DNA of 64,000 bases from Bradyrhizobium sp. CCBAU 51765 (GCF_015291725.1 NZ_CP030038.1:4639001-4703000); one strand, 5' to 3'. Positions 1 through 8,966 are shown, counted from the first letter of the stretch. Numbers and translations are program-made. Notes: generated by a model not told the origin, from the sequence alone.

Positions 1-955
1 CGACCTTGTCGGGCTCGACGATCGCGATCATGCCGATGCCGCAATTGAAGGTGCGCAGCATTTCCAGCTCGGCGATGCCGGCCTGCGCGGCCAGCCATTT
101 GAACACCGGCAGGACCGGCAGGCGTGCCAGATCGATGCCGACGCCGAGATGCTTGGGCAGCACGCGCGGGATGTTGTCGGTGAAGCCGCCGCCGGTGATA
201 TGGGCGAGCCCCTTCACCGCGCCGGTTTCGCGGATCGCGCGCAGGCAGGATTTGACGTAGAGCCGCGTCGGCGTCAGCAGCGCGCCGCCGAGCGTCATCA
301 CGGGCGCGAACGGCGCCTGTGCCGCGAAGCCGAGACCGGATTGTTCCACGATCTTGCGCACCAGCGAGAAGCCGTTGGAATGCACGCCTGATGAAGCAAG
401 ACCGATCACGGCATCGCCTGCGGCGATGTCCTTGCGCGGCAGCAGCGTACCGCGCTCGGCAGCGCCGACGGCAAAGCCGCCGAGGTCATAATCGCCGTCC
501 TTGTAGAGGCCGGGCATCTCCGCGGTCTCGCCGCCGATCAGGGCGCAGCCGGATTCGCGGCACCCCTCCGCAACGCCCGCGACGATCGCGGCGGTGGCCT
601 CGGGGTCGAGCTTGCCGCAGGCGAAATAGTCCAGGAAAAACAGCGGCTCGGCGCCCTGCACCACCAAGTCGTTGACGCTCATGGCAACAAGGTCGATGCC
701 GATGCCGCCATGCAGCCCGGTCTCGATCGCGATCTTGACCTTGGTGCCGACACCGTCGGTCGCGGCTACGAGGACCGGGTCCTTGAAGCCGGCAGCCTTG
801 AGGTCGAACAGGCCGCCGAAGCCGCCGATCTCGGCGTCGGCGCCCGGCCGTGCGGTGGCGCGCACCATCGGCTTGATCAGGTCGACCAGGCGGTTGCCCG
901 CGTCGATATCGACGCCTGAATCGGCGTAAGTGAGGCCGTTTTTGCGGTCGGTCAT
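1..955 (-). CDS. purM: Phosphoribosylformylglycinamidine cyclo-ligase (AIR synthetase), 3' end cut by window edge
   Basis: Cytosolic purine synthesis enzyme that converts FGAM to AIR with ATP. Reading leftward from ATG at 955 gives MTDRKNGLTYADSGVDIDAG, followed by VAATDGVGTKVKIA, SVNDLVVQGAEPLFFLDYFA, GGETAEMPG and ITGGGFTDNIPR. These are the hallmark AIR-synthetase segments for nucleotide and FGAM binding. About 318 codons are visible and no stop is reached before base 1. The family is usually about 340-360 residues, so only the extreme C-terminus is missing. It is transcribed away from the phosphatidyltransferase gene; the 156-bp divergent spacer must hold both promoters. Identification is very secure; the missing end is only an edge effect. 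Confidence 0.97.
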   Translation of the reverse strand, partial: MTDRKNGLTYADSGVDIDAGNRLVDLIKPMVRATARPGADAEIGGFGGLFDLKAAGFKDPVLVAATDGVGTKVKIAIETGLHGGIGIDLVAMSVNDLVVQGAEPLFFLDYFACGKLDPEATAAIVAGVAEGCRESGCALIGGETAEMPGLYKDGDYDLGGFAVGAAERGTLLPRKDIAAGDAVIGLASSGVHSNGFSLVRKIVEQSGLGFAAQAPFAPVMTLGGALLTPTRLYVKSCLRAIRETGAVKGLAHITGGGFTDNIPRVLPKHLGVGIDLARLPVLPVFKWLAAQAGIAELEMLRTFNCGIGMIAIVEPDKV

Positions 956-1111
956 GCCCGATTTCCAGTGGGTTTGCGGCTGGTTACGTCGAATTCCGGG
1001 GACACGCAATGGCTCGCATGGCGCTCCTGCCTATACTATGTAGATATCAACCGGTTCAGCCTCCCGCGGGGGCCGGATTCGAGGTCAGACCGGGTGCCGG
1101 GAAGCGCTTTC

Positions 1112-1654
1112 GTGAGTATTCCGAACATCATTACGCTGGGCCGCATCATGCTGGTCCCGATCATCGTCTGGGCCATCGTGTCGAGCCAAATGGAGGTGGC
1201 GTTCGCCGTCTTCCTGATCGCCGGCATCAGCGATGCCGTGGACGGCTTTTTGGCCAAGCGCTTCAACATGACGAGCGAGCTCGGCGCCCTGCTCGATCCG
1301 CTCGCGGACAAGGCACTGCTGGTCTCGATCTACATGGCGCTCGGCATCTGGGGCGCGATTCCGCGCTGGATCGTGATCCTGGTGGTCTCGCGCGATATCA
1401 TGATCGTCGCCGCCGTGATCGTATCCTGGCTGTTCGACCGGCCGGTCGAGATGAAGCCGTCGAAGGTGTCCAAGCTCAACACCGTGGCACAGGTGGCGTT
1501 CGCGGCGCTGGTGCTGGCGGCGCTTGCCTTCGGCTTCAAGCCGGCACCTTATGATATCATCCTGATGGGCCTCGTCACGATCTTCACGCTCTCCTCCGTG
1601 TCGCTCTATCTCGTCGAGTGGCTGCGGCACATGAGCACGATCGAGGCCAAATGA
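1112..1654 (+). CDS. CDP-alcohol phosphatidyltransferase family protein (PgsA-like)
   Basis: Integral membrane enzyme of phospholipid synthesis that transfers a phosphatidyl group from CDP-diacylglycerol to an alcohol. The family signature D-x2-D-G-x2-A-[KR]-R...G-x3-D-x3-D is present as DAVDGFLAKR, then GALLDPLADK (residues 41-67 of 180). The product has several hydrophobic segments. I chose the GTG at 1112 (VSIPNIITLGR) because this N-terminus matches the usual family start; the reading frame is open upstream to 968 without a convincing start. The stop overlaps the next start by 4 bp (ATGA), which implies translational coupling to hdaA. Phosphatidylglycerophosphate synthase is plausible, but the acceptor substrate cannot be decided from sequence. 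Confidence 0.9.
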   Translation: MSIPNIITLGRIMLVPIIVWAIVSSQMEVAFAVFLIAGISDAVDGFLAKRFNMTSELGALLDPLADKALLVSIYMALGIWGAIPRWIVILVVSRDIMIVAAVIVSWLFDRPVEMKPSKVSKLNTVAQVAFAALVLAALAFGFKPAPYDIILMGLVTIFTLSSVSLYLVEWLRHMSTIEAK

Positions 1655-2454
1655 GCCGGGCTGCGGCCCCGCAAAAGGCCAAGTCTCGCAAGAACAAGTC
1701 TCACAAGATCCAGTCTCGCACGATCAAGTCGAACCTCTTCAAACGGGCCGGCGCGCCGGCATGGAGCAAAGCAAGCGTGGCAGGCCGCGTCCATCCCCGA
1801 CAATTGGCGTTCGCGCTTCCGCATGCGGAGAGCCTCAGCCGGGACAACTTCCTCGAAGGCCCCGCCAATGCGGCCGGTCTCGGCCTGATCGACAGCTGGC
1901 CGGAATGGCCGAACCGGATCATGTGGCTGGCTGGCCCGGAAGGAAGCGGCAAGAGCCATCTCGCTGCGATCTGGGCCGAGGAAGCCGGCGCCCGCTCGAC
2001 CACGGCCAATGCGCTGACCGCGGCAGGCGTTCCGGGCGCGCTCGCCACCGGCGCGCTGGTTGTCGAGGATCTCAAGGCCGGGGATTTTGACGAGCGTGCC
2101 CTCTTTCACCTGATGAACCTCGCCCGCGAGGACGGCGCCTACGTCCTCCTCACCGGACGCGAGGTGCCGGCCGCGCTGGAGATCGAGCTTCGCGACCTGC
2201 GCTCGCGTCTGCGGGCCGTTCCGGTGGTCGCGCTGCTGCCCCCCGACGACCAGCTCTTCCGCGGCCTGATCGTCAAATTCTGCGCCGACCGCCAGCTCAC
2301 CGTGGACGAGAGCGTAGTCGGCTACCTCGCAACCCGCCTGGAGCGCTCCTCGGCCGCCGCCCGGCAGGCCGTGGAGCTGCTCGACAGCGAAGCCCTGCGG
2401 CTCGGCCGCCCCGTGACCCGGGCGCTCGCCGCCGAACTGCTCCGGGACCCCTGA
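1651..2454 (+). CDS. hdaA: DnaA-related regulatory ATPase HdaA
   Basis: Homolog of the DnaA AAA+ domain. In alphaproteobacteria HdaA works with the DNA clamp to inactivate DnaA-ATP after initiation. A Walker A motif GPEGSGKSH lies near residues 95-103, preceded by the DnaA-type pattern QLAFALPHAE...NFLEGPANAAGL. VVEDL in the Walker B region and a C-terminal helical lid complete a DnaA/Hda-type fold. No C-terminal DNA-binding domain IV is present, which separates it from DnaA. The 267-residue length includes an unusual basic N-terminal extension of about 40 residues (AKSRKNKSHK). The start at 1651 overlaps the preceding stop by 4 bp. Position upstream of ppk matches other Rhizobiales. Confidence 0.88.
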   Translation: MSRAAAPQKAKSRKNKSHKIQSRTIKSNLFKRAGAPAWSKASVAGRVHPRQLAFALPHAESLSRDNFLEGPANAAGLGLIDSWPEWPNRIMWLAGPEGSGKSHLAAIWAEEAGARSTTANALTAAGVPGALATGALVVEDLKAGDFDERALFHLMNLAREDGAYVLLTGREVPAALEIELRDLRSRLRAVPVVALLPPDDQLFRGLIVKFCADRQLTVDESVVGYLATRLERSSAAARQAVELLDSEALRLGRPVTRALAAELLRDP

Positions 2455-2515
2455 TCGACCCCATAGGCCCGACGCCTTGTGCAACGGCTTGACGCGGCGG
2501 AACGGCGGAACATCA

Positions 2516-2533
2516 ATGTCATCGAAACGTCAT
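2516..2533 (+). promoter_or_regulatory. Candidate Pho box upstream of ppk
   Basis: TGTCAT at 2517-2522 is repeated as CGTCAT at 2528-2533, exactly 11 bp apart. This is the spacing of the two half-sites of a PhoB box (CTGTCAT-N4-CTGTCAT); 11 of 14 consensus positions match. It ends about 60 bp before the ppk start, suitable for activation under phosphate starvation. ppk is a known Pho-regulon gene in several bacteria. The site is predicted only. Confidence 0.5.
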
Positions 2534-2592
2534 CGCTGTAACACATGCTCCCCGGGGTTTTGCGCATAAGTCGCAAAGTGAGGCGAGACAGG

Positions 2593-4797
2593 ATGGACCG
2601 ACTTCTGATGGACTCTGCGCAAGCTATTGAAATTAAAGAAAAAGTCCCGGAAACCGAGGGCCTGCCGGCGATCGCATCCAGCCCCGAAAGGTTCATCAAC
2701 CGCGAGCTGTCCTGGCTGCACTTCAACCGCCGCGTCCTGGAGGAATCGGTCAATCCCAGCCACCCCGTGCTGGAGCGGGTGCGGTTCCTGTCGATCTCGG
2801 CGAATAACCTCGACGAGTTCTTCATGGTCCGCGTCGCCGGCATCAAGGCCCAGGTGCGCGAGGGCATTGCCGAGCGCAGCCCGGACGGCCTGACGCCGTC
2901 GGAGCAGCTCGCGCTGATCAACCGCACCGTCTCCCAGCTCGCCTCGGACCAGCAGGCGATCTGGCGCGACCTGCGCAGCGCGCTGGCCGAGGTCGGCATC
3001 GTGCTGGTCGACGGCAAGGACGTCTCCAAGTCGGAACGGACCTGGATCGAGGACTATTTCCTCAACAACGTCTTCCCGCTGTTGACGCCGCTCGCGATCG
3101 ATCCGGCCCACCCCTTCCCGTTCATTCCGAGCCTCGGCTTCACCATCGCGCTCCAGCTCACGCGCGCCGCCGACGGCAAGCAGATGAACGCGCTGATCCG
3201 CATGCCCGGCAAGATCGACCGCTTCATCCGCCTGCCCGCCGAGGGCACGGTGCGCCTGATCTCGCTGGAGCAGGCGACCGCCCTGTTCATCAACCGCCTG
3301 TTCCCCGGCTACAATCTGCACGGCCAGGGCTCCTTCCGGATCATCCGCGACTCCGAGCTCGAAATCGAGGAAGAGGCGGAGGACCTCGTCCGCCTGTTCG
3401 AGACCGCGCTGAAGCGCCGCCGGCGCGGATCCGTGATCCGGCTCGAGATCGACGCCAAGATGCCCGAGGAGCTGCGCAGCTTCGTGCAGCATGCGCTGTC
3501 GGCGGCCGACGACGAGGTGTTCCTGGTCGACGGCGTGCTCGCCATGAACGAGCTCTCCCAGCTCACCCGGCTCGACCGGCCTGACCTCGAATTCACCCCC
3601 TACGTGCCGCGCCACCCCGAGCGCGTGCGCGAGCATGGCGGCGACATCTTTGCCGCGATCCGGCAGAAGGACCTCGTCGTCCATCACCCCTACGAATCCT
3701 TCGACGTGGTGGTGCAGTTCCTCCAGCAGGCCGCACGCGACCCTGATGTCGTCGCGATCAAGCAGACGCTCTACCGCACCTCCAACAACTCGCCGATCGT
3801 GCGCGCGCTCGCGGAGGCGGCCGAAGCCGGCAAATCGGTCACGGCGTTGATCGAGCTGAAGGCGCGGTTCGACGAAGAAGCCAACATCCGCTGGGCGCGC
3901 GATCTCGAACGCGCCGGCGTGCAGGTCGTCTACGGCTTCCTCGAACTGAAGACGCACGCAAAACTCTCGATGGTGGTGCGCCGCGAGGGCGGCAGCCTCA
4001 CGACTTACGTCCATACCGGCACCGGCAACTATCATCCGGTCACCGCGCGCATCTACACCGACCTCTCCTACTTTACCTCCGATCCGACCATCGGCCGCGA
4101 TGCCGCGCGCGTGTTCAATTTCATCACCGGCTATGCCGCGCCCAGCGACCTCGAGAAGATGGCGGTGTCGCCGCTGACGCTGCGCAAGCGCATCATCGAG
4201 CACATTCAGGGCGAGACCGCGCATGCGCGGCACGGCCGGACCGGCGCGGTCTGGATGAAGATGAACGCGCTGGTCGACCCCGACATCATCGACGCGCTCT
4301 ACGAGGCCTCCCAGGCCGGCGTCCAGGTCGAGCTCGTGGTGCGCGGCATCTGTTGCCTCAGGCCCGGAATCCCCGGCCTGTCGGAGAACATCCGGGTCAA
4401 GTCGATCATCGGGCGCTTCCTGGAACACGGCCGAATCTACTGCTTCGGCATGGGCCAGGGCCTGCCGAGCGCGAAAGCGGCTGTGTATATCTCGTCCGCC
4501 GACATGATGCCGCGCAACCTCGACCGCCGCGTCGAGGTGCTATGCCCGCTGCAAAATCCAACGGTGCATCAGCAGGTTCTCGAACAGATCATGGTCGCCA
4601 ATCTGAAGGACAATGAGCAGAGCTGGCAGTTGTTGCCGGACGGGTCGTCAACGCGTATGAAGACCGCGAAGGGCGAGGAGCCTTTCAACGTCCACAACTA
4701 CTTCATGACAAATCCGAGTCTGTCTGGCCGTGGAAAGTCGCTCAAGGAATCCTCGCCGCGTCGTCTCACGCGCCGGAACGAACGTCATCCATCCTGA
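2593..4797 (+). CDS. ppk1: Polyphosphate kinase 1
   Basis: Reversibly polymerises the gamma phosphate of ATP into inorganic polyphosphate. The N-terminal domain carries RFINRELSWLHFNRRVLEE and ISANNLDEFFMVRVAGIKAQ, typical of PPK1. The catalytic domain shows TLYRTSNNSPIV and the HTGTGNY motif whose His lies in the autophosphorylation region, followed by a second phospholipase-D-like half with RGICCLRPGIPGLSENIRVKS. Length is 734 residues against about 690-740 in the family. The ATG at 2593 has GAGG nine bases upstream; an in-frame ATG at 2608 is an alternative. It is followed after 15 bp by exopolyphosphatase, making a synthesis/degradation operon, with a candidate Pho box upstream. Confidence 0.97.
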   Translation: MDRLLMDSAQAIEIKEKVPETEGLPAIASSPERFINRELSWLHFNRRVLEESVNPSHPVLERVRFLSISANNLDEFFMVRVAGIKAQVREGIAERSPDGLTPSEQLALINRTVSQLASDQQAIWRDLRSALAEVGIVLVDGKDVSKSERTWIEDYFLNNVFPLLTPLAIDPAHPFPFIPSLGFTIALQLTRAADGKQMNALIRMPGKIDRFIRLPAEGTVRLISLEQATALFINRLFPGYNLHGQGSFRIIRDSELEIEEEAEDLVRLFETALKRRRRGSVIRLEIDAKMPEELRSFVQHALSAADDEVFLVDGVLAMNELSQLTRLDRPDLEFTPYVPRHPERVREHGGDIFAAIRQKDLVVHHPYESFDVVVQFLQQAARDPDVVAIKQTLYRTSNNSPIVRALAEAAEAGKSVTALIELKARFDEEANIRWARDLERAGVQVVYGFLELKTHAKLSMVVRREGGSLTTYVHTGTGNYHPVTARIYTDLSYFTSDPTIGRDAARVFNFITGYAAPSDLEKMAVSPLTLRKRIIEHIQGETAHARHGRTGAVWMKMNALVDPDIIDALYEASQAGVQVELVVRGICCLRPGIPGLSENIRVKSIIGRFLEHGRIYCFGMGQGLPSAKAAVYISSADMMPRNLDRRVEVLCPLQNPTVHQQVLEQIMVANLKDNEQSWQLLPDGSSTRMKTAKGEEPFNVHNYFMTNPSLSGRGKSLKESSPRRLTRRNERHPS

Positions 4798-4812
4798 TCG
4801 GGGATCCGCGAC

Positions 4813-6315
4813 GTGAAGCGGCCGCGCAAGCGCGGCTCGAGCGTCGCGGTTATCGACATCGGCTCCAACTCGGTCCGTCTCGTCGTCTACGAGGGACTGA
4901 CGCGGAGCCTCATCCCGATCTTCAACGAGAAGACGCTGTGCGGCCTCGGGCGCGAGGTGCAGAGCACGGGTCTGCTCGCGCCCGACGCCGTCGACAAGGC
5001 GCTGACCTCGCTCAAGCGTTTCCGCGCATTGTGCCGCGTGATGCAGGTCGGGCGCGTGTTCGCGATTGCGACCGCGGCCTGCCGCGACGCCTCCAACGGC
5101 CCCGACTTCATCGCCAAGGCCGAGCGCATCTGCGCGGTGAAGATCGAGATCCTGTCAGGACCGCGCGAGGCGCGGCTGTCGGCGCTCGGCGTGATCTCCG
5201 GCATCCATCTTCCCGACGGCATCGTCGGTGACCTCGGCGGCGGCTCGCTCGAGCTGATCGACGTGCGCAGGAACAGCGTGCGCAGCGGCGTGACGCTGCC
5301 GCTCGGCGGTCTCGCGCTCCAGGACCTCGCACACAAATCGCTCAAGCGCGCCGATCGCATCGTGCGCGAGGAGCTCGACGAGTTGCCGCAGCTGACCGCG
5401 GGCCGCGGTCGCACTTTCTACGCCGTCGGCGGCACCTGGCGCGCGCTCGCGCGCATCCACATCATCCAGAGCGGCTATCCGCTCCAGGTGATGCACGGCT
5501 ACTCGATTTCGGCCGCCGAGGCGCTCGACTTCTCCCGGCGTCTCCGGCGCCTCGCTGCCGCCGACATGCTCGCCGACATCGAGATCGTCGCCGATGCGCG
5601 GCGCCCGCTCCTCACCTATGCGGCGCTGGTGCTCGAGCACGTCATCCGCGTCGCAAAGCCGAAGAACATCGTGTTCTCGACCTTCGGTGTGCGCGAAGGC
5701 CTCCTGCACGAGAAGCTACCGGAGACCGAACGCAACAAGGACGGGCTGATATGCGCGGCCGAGGAGCTGAACCAGTTGCTGTCACGCTCGGCGAAACACG
5801 CCCGCGAGCTGATCGCCTGGACCGACCGCCTCGTGCGCGTCGTCAAGCTGCGCGAGACCGAAGAGGACCGCCGCCTGCGCCATACCGCATGCCTGCTGTC
5901 CGACATCGGCTGGCGCGTGCATCCCGACCATCGCGGCGAGCAGACGCTCAGCCTCGTCGTCAACGCCAATTTCGGCGCGATCACCCACACCGAGCGCGCC
6001 TTCGTCGGCCTGTCCGTGTTCTATCGCTATGCCGGCCTGAGCGAGGAAAACCAGCCGCCGACCACCATGCAGGAGCTGCTGACGCCGGCCCAGCTCGAAC
6101 GCGCGCGCCTGCTGGGCGCTGCATTCCGCGTCGCCCACCTGATCTCGGCGGCGCGTCCGGGCGTCCTGCCCGCCACGCATTTCCGCAGCGAGGGCCGCAA
6201 ATTGATGCTGGTGTTCGAGCACCGGCTCGGAGACCTCGTCGCCGACCGAGTCGGCAGCCGCTTCCGCCAGCTCGCCCGCCTGATCGGCCGTGCCGGCTCG
6301 ATCGTGAGGCGCTGA
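4813..6315 (+). CDS. ppx: Exopolyphosphatase / Ppx-GppA family phosphatase
   Basis: Hydrolyses terminal phosphates from polyphosphate, and in some family members also pppGpp. AVIDIGSNSVRLVVYE near the N-terminus is the phosphate-1 motif of the ASKHA fold. IVGDLGGGSLELIDV is the phosphate-2 region and FYAVGGTWRALARIH a third conserved block. A C-terminal HD-like helical domain follows, with YAALVLEHVIRV, LLSDIGWRVHPDHR and HTERAFVGLSVFYR, giving 500 residues. Translation begins at a GTG 15 bp after ppk, so the two genes are almost certainly one transcript. The gene is convergent with the histidine kinase gene; the 58-bp spacer shows no clear hairpin. The polyphosphate role is favoured over pppGpp by the ppk linkage. 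Confidence 0.95.
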   Translation: MKRPRKRGSSVAVIDIGSNSVRLVVYEGLTRSLIPIFNEKTLCGLGREVQSTGLLAPDAVDKALTSLKRFRALCRVMQVGRVFAIATAACRDASNGPDFIAKAERICAVKIEILSGPREARLSALGVISGIHLPDGIVGDLGGGSLELIDVRRNSVRSGVTLPLGGLALQDLAHKSLKRADRIVREELDELPQLTAGRGRTFYAVGGTWRALARIHIIQSGYPLQVMHGYSISAAEALDFSRRLRRLAAADMLADIEIVADARRPLLTYAALVLEHVIRVAKPKNIVFSTFGVREGLLHEKLPETERNKDGLICAAEELNQLLSRSAKHARELIAWTDRLVRVVKLRETEEDRRLRHTACLLSDIGWRVHPDHRGEQTLSLVVNANFGAITHTERAFVGLSVFYRYAGLSEENQPPTTMQELLTPAQLERARLLGAAFRVAHLISAARPGVLPATHFRSEGRKLMLVFEHRLGDLVADRVGSRFRQLARLIGRAGSIVRR

Positions 6316-6373
6316 CGAACAGAAACAGCGCAACGCTGCCGGGGTTCGTCGGGTCGCGCAACGAGCAGGCTGG

Positions 6374-7744
6374 TCACACAACGAGGCGTCGGCTGTCCTG
6401 CGGCGCGACGATGGCTTTCAGTCCGCCAAGTTCGGAATCGGTGAGAACAAGCTGCCATCCATAGGCACTGAGCACGTCCTGAACGATCGCGAGGCCGAGG
6501 CCGGCCCCTTCGCCGCGCTCATCCAGCCTTACACCGCGCTCGAGCACGCGGGCGCGTTCAGCGGACGCGATTCCCGGGCCGTCGTCCTCGACCGAGATCG
6601 CCGGATTCGCGCTGGCATCGGCGCCAATGCGCACCTTGCGCGTGGCGTGCCGGGCGGCATTCTCCAGGAGATTGCCGAGCACTTCGGCCAGATCAGTGCG
6701 ATCAAGCGGCACGCTCGGCTCGCCGGTTATGATGGTCTCGAATGCGAGTCGCTGGGCAGCCGGCGTGCGCGCCAGCGTGAGCACCAGGGATTCGACAAGC
6801 GGTCTGAGGGGCGTGGAAATACCGCCGCGCTGTCGCGCCGCCCCTCGCGCCCGGGCGCGTGCCAGTTCGCGGTCGACGTGACGGCTCATCGTATCGCCGA
6901 CGGCTTCGATTGCCAGGGCGACGTCCCGCTCACCTCGCTGACGCAAACGCGCGACATCGGCAGCGAGTGCGGCAAGCGGCGTCTTCAGCCCATGTGCCAG
7001 GTCAGCGGCGCGGCTGCGCGAACGCTCGATCTCGCGTTCCTGGGCGTCGATCAGGCTGTTCACCTCTTCCACCAGAGGCTTCACCTCGGCAGGGACGTCG
7101 ACGGGGAGATGCTTGCGTTGCCCGGAGCGGACGTCCGCGACGCCGCGGCGAAGTGCGTCGAGCGGACGTAAGCCCAGTCCGACCTGAATCGAGGTGGCCG
7201 CCGTCAGCACCAGCCCGAGCAGGCCGAGCGCCAGCGCCAGCTCCCTGGCGAATTGCGAGCCGGCGGCCGACACGCGGGCGAGATCGGCCGCCACAACGAC
7301 GCGCACCGGCGCGCGGCGGTCGCCGACGGTGAGCAGCACGCGGCGCTCACTGACCAGGAGTCGCGTGTTCGCGGGCCCAGGGATAACGTGATGGTGCAAT
7401 TCCCGAGGCGACGGCTCATCCTGCGGCAGCTCCAACGCCGCGTCCCACAGCGAACGCGAACGCAGCACCTGACCGGCGTCGTCCGATACCTGCCAGTACA
7501 AGCCCGAAAGAGGATCGGCAAAACGCGGATCGGCCGGCGGCCGGCCCACCACCAGCTTGCCCTGCGCATCGGCGTCGATACCCGCGACGAGTTGCTTCAG
7601 ATAGATGTCGAGGTCGTCGCCGATGGTGCGCGTGACGTGGCGCTCGAACAGCAGCGTCAGCCCGGCGCCGGCAATGGTGAGCGCGATCAGGATAGCCACG
7701 AGTCCGCCAGCGACCAGTCGCAGCCGCAGCGAGCCCAAGCTCAT
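6374..7744 (-). CDS. Two-component sensor histidine kinase
   Basis: Membrane sensor of 456 residues. Transmembrane segments at about 10-33 and 167-190 bracket a periplasmic sensor of roughly 130 residues. A HAMP-like linker follows, then the DHp box ADLAHGLKTPLAAL with phospho-acceptor His near residue 251. The catalytic domain has LGNLLENAARHA (N box), EDDGPGI (G1) and GEGAGLGLAIVQD (G2). The sensor/kinase layout resembles PhoQ-type kinases. The start ATG (7744) overlaps the response-regulator stop by 4 bp. The frame stays open upstream to 8299 through the regulator gene; that extension is a shadow and was excluded. The stimulus is unknown; the PepSY neighbours suggest an envelope or metal signal. 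Confidence 0.93.
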   Translation of the reverse strand: MSLGSLRLRLVAGGLVAILIALTIAGAGLTLLFERHVTRTIGDDLDIYLKQLVAGIDADAQGKLVVGRPPADPRFADPLSGLYWQVSDDAGQVLRSRSLWDAALELPQDEPSPRELHHHVIPGPANTRLLVSERRVLLTVGDRRAPVRVVVAADLARVSAAGSQFARELALALGLLGLVLTAATSIQVGLGLRPLDALRRGVADVRSGQRKHLPVDVPAEVKPLVEEVNSLIDAQEREIERSRSRAADLAHGLKTPLAALAADVARLRQRGERDVALAIEAVGDTMSRHVDRELARARARGAARQRGGISTPLRPLVESLVLTLARTPAAQRLAFETIITGEPSVPLDRTDLAEVLGNLLENAARHATRKVRIGADASANPAISVEDDGPGIASAERARVLERGVRLDERGEGAGLGLAIVQDVLSAYGWQLVLTDSELGGLKAIVAPQDSRRLVV

Positions 7745-8406
7745 GGCGGCGTCTCCGGTACCAGATAACCGAATCCGCGTCTGGTCTCGATCAGATCGGC
7801 ACCGAGCTTCTTGCGCACTCGGCCGACCAGCACCTCGAGTGCGTTCGACTCGTGGTCCTCGCCGTGGCCATAGACGTTTTCGTCGAGCTCTTGCTGCGAC
7901 ACCACGCGGCCGCGATGATGCAAGAGAAAGGCGATCAGGCGGTATTCCAACGGTGACAACGCGACGGGTACGCCGCGCTGCGTCACCTTCATCTGACGCT
8001 CGTCGAGCTCGACATCGCCGGCGACAATCCGTGGGGATGAATGCCCCGCCGAGCGGCGCACGATCGAGCGCAGCCGCGCCAGCAATTCCTCCATGCGAAA
8101 CGGCTTGGGCAGGTAGTCGTCGGCGCCCGCGTCGATACCATCGACGCGCTCGGCCCAGCTGCCGCGCGCCGTCAGGATCAGCACCGGCATCGACCGTCCG
8201 TTGGCGCGCCAGCGCTTGAGTACCGCCAGACCATCCATGCCCGGCAAGCCGAGATCGAGGACGACGGCACCGTAGTCCTCGGTGTCGCCGCGGAACCAAG
8301 CTTCTTCGCCGTTGCGAACGGTCTCGACCACATAGCCGGTCGCGCCTAGCGCCTTTTCCACATCGGCCGCGATTCGTCGGTCATCCTCCACAAGCAGCAG
8401 TCGCAT
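7741..8406 (-). CDS. OmpR/PhoP-family response regulator
   Basis: DNA-binding partner of the adjacent kinase. The receiver domain shows MRLLLVEDDR with acidic-pocket residues, phospho-acceptor Asp51 in VVLDLGLPGMDG, Thr in LILTARG and Lys in YLPKPF. The C-terminal winged helix contains SPLEYRLIAFLLHHRGRVVS and ESNALEVLVGRVRKKLGADL with the RGFGY wing. Length is 221 residues, normal for the subfamily. ATG at 8406 is preferred over the adjacent in-frame GTG (8409). The PepSY stop codon overlaps the start by one base (TGATG), so PepSY, regulator and kinase are translationally coupled. Two candidate binding sites with 11-bp direct repeats lie in the divergent region upstream. Confidence 0.95.
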   Translation of the reverse strand: MRLLLVEDDRRIAADVEKALGATGYVVETVRNGEEAWFRGDTEDYGAVVLDLGLPGMDGLAVLKRWRANGRSMPVLILTARGSWAERVDGIDAGADDYLPKPFRMEELLARLRSIVRRSAGHSSPRIVAGDVELDERQMKVTQRGVPVALSPLEYRLIAFLLHHRGRVVSQQELDENVYGHGEDHESNALEVLVGRVRKKLGADLIETRRGFGYLVPETPP

Positions 8407-8732
8407 CACTTCTCCTTGATGCGTTCGATCTCGCCGCTGCGCGCGTCCACGTACGCTTCGTAGAGGCGGCCCTTGTCGTCGACGAGGCGAAATTCATAGA
8501 TCCAGCGACCGCGCTCACGCTCTATTTCGACGCCGGCAACCTCGCCCGGCAGCTTGCCACGGACGGATGCGAGGATGTCGGCGAGCGACTTGATTTCGCC
8601 TGCCTCGACCGCGCGGCGCACCGCGTCGGGCGCGCCTTTATCGTGGTCGCTTGCTGCCGCAGGCACCAGCGCGAGCAGAACTCCCGCCAGCAATGGCACC
8701 GCGAGGAATTCCAAGAAGCGAGATGGTTGCAT
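8406..8732 (-). CDS. Secreted PepSY-domain protein, first gene of the two-component operon
   Basis: Predicted exported protein of 108 residues. The N-terminus MQPSRFLEFLAVPLLAGVLL reads as a signal peptide, cleaved after VPAAA. One PepSY domain fills the rest: IKSLADILASVRGKLPGEV, VEIERERGRWIYEFRLVD and AYVDARSGEIERIKEK, the usual hydrophobic-then-DxxTGxI-like ending. PepSY proteins are thought to inhibit or modulate periplasmic enzymes or sense envelope state; the exact role here is unknown. I chose the ATG at 8732 because it places the signal peptide at the N-terminus; the frame opens 16 codons earlier. It heads an operon with the response regulator and kinase. Confidence 0.85.
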   Translation of the reverse strand: MQPSRFLEFLAVPLLAGVLLALVPAAASDHDKGAPDAVRRAVEAGEIKSLADILASVRGKLPGEVAGVEIERERGRWIYEFRLVDDKGRLYEAYVDARSGEIERIKEK

Positions 8733-8755
8733 GAATAGACTATGCCGTAACCGAC

Positions 8756-8772
8756 CTGACAGGTCGCTGACG
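8756..8772 (+). promoter_or_regulatory. Candidate response-regulator site 1 (11-bp direct repeat)
   Basis: CTGACA at 8756-8761 and CTGACG at 8767-8772 form an 11-bp-spaced direct repeat. This is the geometry bound by OmpR/PhoB-type dimers. The site ends 24 bp upstream of the PepSY-regulator-kinase operon start, which fits autoregulation. A second site of the same pattern lies about 100 bp away. Confidence 0.5.
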
Positions 8773-8856
8773 TGGATCAACGGCCCGGTCGGGGCGGCGG
8801 CCCGCTGCCACCGGCACTTTGGGGACCGGGCGCACGCTCCCCCATTGGTCGCCTGG

Positions 8857-8873
8857 CTGACAATTCACTGACA
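8857..8873 (+). promoter_or_regulatory. Candidate response-regulator site 2 (11-bp direct repeat)
   Basis: CTGACA occurs at 8857-8862 and again at 8868-8873, an exact repeat at 11-bp spacing. It shares the pattern and orientation of site 1. It lies 94 bp before the GTG of the second PepSY gene, a normal activator distance. The pair of sites links both divergent units to the OmpR-type regulator encoded next door. Confidence 0.5.
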
Positions 8874-8966
8874 TGGCCCAACAGGCGGCGGTCAGGGCTC
8901 TTCTGCCAATGTCCGCGCATTGCCTCGCCGCATGATGTGGCCAGGCCACACACACCGGAGAGAACC

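Noticed and set aside
2530..4428. 632-residue open frame antisense to ppk
   Set aside because: Shadow of ppk, no motif or ribosome-binding site, and Asp/His/Arg-rich composition typical of antisense frames.
6374..8299. 641-residue version of the histidine kinase extending through the response regulator
   Set aside because: The added N-terminus is the regulator read out of frame; ATG 7744 gives a normal kinase and a 4-bp overlap.
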